This document shows positions 31,621 to 34,769 of a stretch of DNA of 34,769 nucleotides, in pieces. The translations under genes and the position numbers were made by a program. Position 1 is the stretch's first letter. The number at the start of each line of letters is the position of its first letter. Below the pieces are notes generated by a model. The model was given only the letters and a program-made list of their open reading frames with translations, was not told the origin of the DNA and did not search any database. The stretch is from the NCBI GenBank assembly GCA_002281535.1, contig NCGD01000010.1, forward strand, positions 91,397-126,165, written 5' to 3'. Source of the DNA: Sphingomonas sp. 28-63-12 (GTDB taxonomy: Bacteria; Pseudomonadota; Alphaproteobacteria; Sphingomonadales; Sphingomonadaceae).

Positions 31621-33414
31621 ATGTCCACTCATGCCGACCGCCTTTCCGCGCTGCGCGACCAGCTCAAGCGCGACCGTCTCGACGGCTTTGTCGTGCCGCT
31701 AACCGATGAACATATGTCCGAATATGTCGGGGGCTATGCACAGCGGCTTGCCTGGCTGACCGGGTTTCAGGGATCGGCAGGCACGGCGGCGGTGTTGCCG
31801 GAAGCGGCAGCGATCTTTACCGACGGGCGCTATACGCTGCAGGTGCGCCAGCAGGTCGATGGCGAGAATTGGGCCTATGTCGGCGTGCCGCAGACCAGCG
31901 TCGCCGAATGGCTGGGGGCGCATGCCGCAAAGGGTGCGCGCATCGGCTATGATGCCTGGCTCCACAGCCGCGCCTGGGTGCTCGAAGCGAGTAAGGCGCT
32001 GGCCGAGTCTGGCGCCGTGCTGGTGCCCGTCGATACCAATCCGGTCGATGCCGTGTGGCCAGATCGCCCGGCCCCGTCCGTTGCGATGCTTGAGGTTCAT
32101 CCCGACGATCAGGCGGGGCAATCTTCGGCCGAAAAGCGCGCCAGCATCGCCGACTGGCTCGCCGCGCGCAAAGCAGATGCGGTGGTGCTGACCGCACTTG
32201 ATTCGATCGCTTGGGCACTCAATATCCGGGGTCGGGATGTCGATCACACGCCAGTCGCGCTTGCTTATGCGATCGTCCAGGCAGATGGCACCGCCGATCT
32301 GTTTATCGCCGCCGAAAAGCTGACCGATCCGGTCCGCCTGCATCTCGGCAACGCGGTCCGGGTGCATGATCGCAGCAGCTTTACCCAGGCGCTGGCGGGA
32401 TATGCCGGCAAGCGCGTCGCCGCCGATCCTGAGCGCGCGGTAGCGGCGATCTTCGACGCGCTGGATGCGGGCGGGGCCATCATCCTCGCGCAACGCGATC
32501 CCGTCGTGCTCGCCAAGGCGCTCAAAAACCCGGTCGAGATTGCCGGCCATCGCGCCGCATCGGCCCGCGACGGCGCGGCGCTTGCACGCTTCCTGCGCTG
32601 GGTCGAGGCCGAGGCTCCCAAGGGCGGCCAGACCGAATTGTCCTGCGCTGCCAAACTGCTCGAATTTCGTCAGGCCTCGGGATTGCTGCTTGATACCTCG
32701 TTCGATACCATTTCGGCGACTGGCGGGCATGGCGCCTCGCCGCACTACCGCGTCGACGAAGCGTCCAACGCACCGCTTGAATATGGCCAGCTCTATCTGG
32801 TCGATTCGGGCGGGCAATATCAGGACGGCACCACCGATGTGACGCGCGTCCTGCCGATCGGCGAACCGACGCGCGAGATGCGGGACCGCTTCACACGCGT
32901 GCTCAAGGGGCATATCGCGCTCGCCACGGCGGTATTCCCGCACGGCACCAATGGCGGCCAGCTCGACGGCTTTGCGCGGCGGCCCTTGTGGGAAGCCGGG
33001 CTGGATTACGCGCATGGCACCGGCCACGGCGTTGGCGCCTATCTGGCGGTGCATGAAGGGCCCCAGCGCATCGCCACGCCCAGCTATCCCGGCGGCGGCC
33101 CGGGCGAACCGCTGCGCGCCGGCATGATTATCTCGAACGAACCCGGTTATTATAAGGCCGGCGAATATGGCATCCGAATCGAAAACCTGATCCTGGTCGA
33201 GGATCGCATCATCAATGGCGCCGAATCGCCGATGCTGGGTTTCGAAACACTGACCTTCTGCCCGATCGAGCGCAGCCTGATCATCGCCGAGATGTTGACC
33301 GACGCGGAAATGCGTTGGCTTGACGCCTATCATGCCGATGTCTTCGCCGTACTTGCCCCGCAAATGCAGGGTGACGAGCTTCACTGGCTAGAGGCAAAAT
33401 GCGCACCGATTTGA
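31621..33414 (+). CDS. pepP: M24B family Xaa-Pro aminopeptidase
   Basis: Removes an N-terminal residue linked to proline; cytosolic, two-metal enzyme. The 597-residue protein is the long three-domain form seen in alphaproteobacteria and eukaryotes, with two creatinase-like N-terminal domains (ALRDQLKRDRLDGFVVP at the start) and a C-terminal pita-bread catalytic domain. Metal ligands can be placed at D395 (DSGGQY), D406 (TTDVTR), H469 in HGTGHG, E507 (NEPGYY) and E521 (RIENL), with H465 as a proton-shuttle candidate. AGGA lies just upstream of the ATG. The gene symbol follows common usage; E. coli PepP itself is shorter. It is back to back with oligopeptidase B, suggesting shared peptide catabolism. 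Confidence 0.92.
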   Translation: MSTHADRLSALRDQLKRDRLDGFVVPLTDEHMSEYVGGYAQRLAWLTGFQGSAGTAAVLPEAAAIFTDGRYTLQVRQQVDGENWAYVGVPQTSVAEWLGAHAAKGARIGYDAWLHSRAWVLEASKALAESGAVLVPVDTNPVDAVWPDRPAPSVAMLEVHPDDQAGQSSAEKRASIADWLAARKADAVVLTALDSIAWALNIRGRDVDHTPVALAYAIVQADGTADLFIAAEKLTDPVRLHLGNAVRVHDRSSFTQALAGYAGKRVAADPERAVAAIFDALDAGGAIILAQRDPVVLAKALKNPVEIAGHRAASARDGAALARFLRWVEAEAPKGGQTELSCAAKLLEFRQASGLLLDTSFDTISATGGHGASPHYRVDEASNAPLEYGQLYLVDSGGQYQDGTTDVTRVLPIGEPTREMRDRFTRVLKGHIALATAVFPHGTNGGQLDGFARRPLWEAGLDYAHGTGHGVGAYLAVHEGPQRIATPSYPGGGPGEPLRAGMIISNEPGYYKAGEYGIRIENLILVEDRIINGAESPMLGFETLTFCPIERSLIIAEMLTDAEMRWLDAYHADVFAVLAPQMQGDELHWLEAKCAPI

Positions 33415-33430
33415 TGGGCAGCACCCGGTA

Positions 33431-33820
33431 ATGCCGTCGCTGCTGACCACGCCTATTCATCTCGGCCTTGGGGCAAGGGCCGAGGTCCAGCCAACCTTTA
33501 CTGGCATGGACTGGTATGCCGATTATGCGACGCGCACCGATGAAGATGGCGCCGAAGGCCGGCTCGTGACGATGTCTCGATTTACCGAAAGCTGGAGCTC
33601 CTGGGAAATGCACCCACATGGTGACGAAGTCGTGGTCTGCCTCAGCGGGACGATGACGATCCATCAGGAAATGGCCGACGGCTGCACGTCAACCATGACA
33701 ATCGGCGCGGGCGACTATGCGATCAACCCGCCCGGAGTATGGCACACGGCCGACATTAATGGCGCGGCGACGGCGTTATTCATTACCGTCGGGCTGGGGA
33801 CGGCACATCGTCCGCGTTGA
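33431..33820 (+). CDS. Cupin-domain protein
   Basis: A 129-residue single-domain cupin. Motif 1 is WEMHPHGDEVVVCLSGTMTI near residues 59-78 (His, His, Glu ligands) and motif 2 is AGDYAINPPGVWHTADI near 95-111 (His ligand), so a metal site is likely complete. Substrate and reaction are not predictable; many such proteins are sugar or small-molecule isomerases, dioxygenases or binding proteins. It starts 16 bp after the aminopeptidase stop and may be read with it. Its last 38 bases overlap a small gene on the opposite strand. Confidence 0.85.
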   Translation: MPSLLTTPIHLGLGARAEVQPTFTGMDWYADYATRTDEDGAEGRLVTMSRFTESWSSWEMHPHGDEVVVCLSGTMTIHQEMADGCTSTMTIGAGDYAINPPGVWHTADINGAATALFITVGLGTAHRPR

Positions 33821-33920
33821 GCGGTGGCGCATCCGCCTCCCGCGCGCGGGCCTTCCGCTTCTTCAGATTTTCGCGCAGGCTGGCGGCCAGTCGCTCGGCG
33901 CGGTTGTCCTTTTCGATCAT
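33783..33920 (-). CDS. Small basic protein, 45 residues
   Basis: An ATG at 33920 opens a 45-codon frame whose product starts IEKDNRAERLAASLREN and continues LKKRKARAREADAPP before a short tail and TAA. It is a single charged amphipathic helix rich in Lys, Arg and Glu. Very short proteins of this composition, with an R-x-x-R-L-A-x-x-L-R-x-N-L-x-x-R-K pattern, are to my recollection common in sphingomonads and have no known function; a nucleic-acid-binding or structural role is only a guess. GGA about 12 bases upstream is a weak ribosome site. It overlaps the 3' end of the cupin gene by 38 bases. Confidence 0.5.
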   Translation of the reverse strand: MIEKDNRAERLAASLRENLKKRKARAREADAPPLNADDVPSPARR

Positions 33921-33949
33921 CGGTGCGGCTTATCCGGGCAAGCCCTGCC

Positions 33950-33979
33950 TTGACAAGCGCCGCCGCGTCAGACCATAGG
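33950..33979 (+). promoter_or_regulatory. Sigma-70-type promoter for tRNA-Thr
   Basis: TTGACA at 33950-33955 is a perfect -35, and CATAGG at 33974-33979, 18 bp later, is a weak -10. It is about 29 bp upstream of the tRNA gene, giving a short leader, the usual layout for a stand-alone tRNA promoter. Placement is by sequence only. Confidence 0.55.
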
Positions 33980-34007
33980 CTCGCTCCCGCTCGAAAAGCG
34001 GCGAAAT

Positions 34008-34082
<75 letters not shown>

Positions 34083-34147
34083 TTTTTTCTAGTAAAATCA
34101 ACGATTTATATCACTGCCTTCGGGCAGCCACAGCCCCTTGCTGGAAG

Positions 34148-34166
34148 TTGGACACGCATTGGACAC
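34148..34166. repeat. Tandem 8-bp direct repeat between tRNA-Thr and the IS21 element
   Basis: TTGGACAC occurs at 34148-34155 and again at 34159-34166, 11 bp apart (one helical turn), in the 137-bp stretch between the tRNA gene and the IS left end. Repeats of this kind are arm-type binding sites in some tyrosine-recombinase attachment regions, so this could be a relic of an element once integrated at the tRNA; no integrase gene is visible. The rest of the stretch holds no recognised gene. Confidence 0.35.
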
Positions 34167-34219
34167 AGTGCGCAGCAAACGCTGGCGTCGGCTGGCGCAA
34201 AATCGGCACCCGCCGAACG

Positions 34220-34769
34220 TGTTGATTTCCGCTGAGAGTTGACCCGGGAGGCGCATAATTTCCACTGAGAAGTGACCCATGTTTTGACCTTCCCCCTGGC
34301 TGCCTGGTCGGGGGACACTGGAGTGATCGACATGGCTTTATTGAGCGTTATCCGGCGCTGGCATTTCCGCGATCAGATGCCGATCCGAGAGATCGAGCGT
34401 CGCACGGGATTGTCGCGCAACACGATCCGCAAGTACCTGCGCGCCGGGACGGTTGAGCCCAGCTTCAAGGTTCCCGAGCGACCGAGCAAGCTCGACCCTT
34501 TTGCCGAGAAGTTGTCGGGTTGGCTGCGGACCGAGGTGGCCAAGTCGCGCAAGCAGCGACGCACGGCCAAGCAGATGCACGCCGATCTCGTGGTGTTGGG
34601 CTACGACGGCTCGTATAACCGCGTGGCCGCCTTCGTCAGGGCCTGGAAGGCCGAGCGGCAGCGCGAGGCGCAGACCAGCGGGCGCGGTACTTTCGTGCCG
34701 CTGGTGTTCGCCGCAGGCGAAGCATTCCAGTTCGACTGGAGCGAGGACTGGGCGATGCTGGGCGGTCGG
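34220..34769 (+). mobile_element. IS21-family insertion sequence, left end (continues past the window)
   Basis: The element is judged to begin at TG 34220 with a terminal repeat (34220-34245) that recurs as an imperfect direct copy at 34255-34278. Both contain ATTTCC-x-CTGAGA and end in GACCC, as do the multiple terminal transposase-binding repeats of IS21 elements. istA follows at 34332. The right end, istB and the target duplication are outside the window. The bases before 34220 (such as GCCGAACG) would be the duplicated target if the boundary is right. Confidence 0.82.
34332..34769 (+). CDS. istA: IS21-family transposase IstA, N-terminal part
   Basis: 146 codons run open to the window edge. 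The N-terminal helix-turn-helix is MPIREIERRTGLSRNTIRKYLRAG (about residues 16-39), which matches the IstA DNA-binding domain. A basic linker with AKSRKQRRTAKQMHADLVVLGYDGSYNRVAAFVRAWKAER follows, and FQFDWSED near residue 135 carries the first Asp of the DDE integrase core. GGAG eight bases upstream supports the ATG; a GTG at 34323 is in frame. The catalytic C-terminal half and the helper ATPase IstB lie beyond the window, so whether the element is intact cannot be judged. Confidence 0.92.
   Translation, partial: MALLSVIRRWHFRDQMPIREIERRTGLSRNTIRKYLRAGTVEPSFKVPERPSKLDPFAEKLSGWLRTEVAKSRKQRRTAKQMHADLVVLGYDGSYNRVAAFVRAWKAERQREAQTSGRGTFVPLVFAAGEAFQFDWSEDWAMLGGR

Noticed and set aside
29526-31709. 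727-codon plus-strand frame antisense to oligopeptidase B
   Set aside because: Long antisense frames are expected in high-GC coding DNA; the product has no recognisable motif and the opposite strand encodes a complete catalytic enzyme.

Overview
This is high-GC chromosomal DNA (roughly two thirds G+C by eye) from an alphaproteobacterium, most likely Sphingomonas or a close relative. That reading rests on gene content: a bifunctional Rsh, a CC_3452-type secreted protein, the yggT-DUF167-folD-marC block, an egtB-egtD pair, a GluQ operon, an HNH nuclease with an HPD-repeat N-terminus, and one tRNA-Thr(GGT). No rRNA, CRISPR array or prophage is visible. Most of the window is core metabolism. The accessory-looking parts are a lower-GC stretch near 13.9-14.75 kb and the right end, where an IS21-family element lies about 140 bp past the tRNA gene.

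Layout. 1-2.8 kb: the start of an HxlR regulator gene (minus strand), a palindromic intergenic region, a small secreted Cys-containing protein, and rsh (ppGpp metabolism). 2.8-4.7 kb: a self-contained three-gene operon (alpha/beta hydrolase, membrane protein, winged-helix regulator) behind a promoter overlapped by a double palindrome. 4.7-6.5 kb: a Tat-exported DUF885 metallopeptidase-like protein. 6.5-10.6 kb: a glycosylation-type locus (GtrB-like glycosyltransferase, SAM methyltransferase, GtrA-like protein, and a large membrane protein with STT3/GT-C-like motifs). 10.7-13.9 kb, minus strand: argB, yggT, DUF167, folD and marC, the last four joined by 4-nt overlaps. 13.9-18.9 kb: an orphan membrane protein, the queuosine-precursor transporter yhhQ, a concentrative nucleoside transporter, a TMEM175-like channel, 3-hydroxybutyryl-CoA dehydrogenase and a DUF1801 protein. 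18.9-22.9 kb, minus strand: gluQ, a twin-transmembrane protein, corrinoid adenosyltransferase, egtB and egtD, tightly packed as one likely operon. 22.9-26.1 kb: HNH nuclease, a divergent LysR/NAD-epimerase pair and two small proteins. 26.2-33.9 kb: PEP carboxylase, a thioesterase, oligopeptidase B divergent from Xaa-Pro aminopeptidase, a cupin and a 45-residue basic protein. 34.0-34.8 kb: tRNA-Thr and the left end of an IS21 element with a partial istA.

Links between genes. yhhQ and gluQ both serve queuosine tRNA modification (precursor uptake and glutamylation of queuosine in tRNA-Asp). egtB and egtD cover the first committed and sulfur-insertion steps of ergothioneine synthesis. The two dipeptide/oligopeptide peptidases sit back to back. 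The most unusual observations are two genes, DUF167 and the thioesterase, whose conserved N-termini can only be included by starting at CTG codons. Also notable are the GtrA/GtrB/GT-C locus and the hydrolase-membrane-regulator operon with its own operator-like palindromes.
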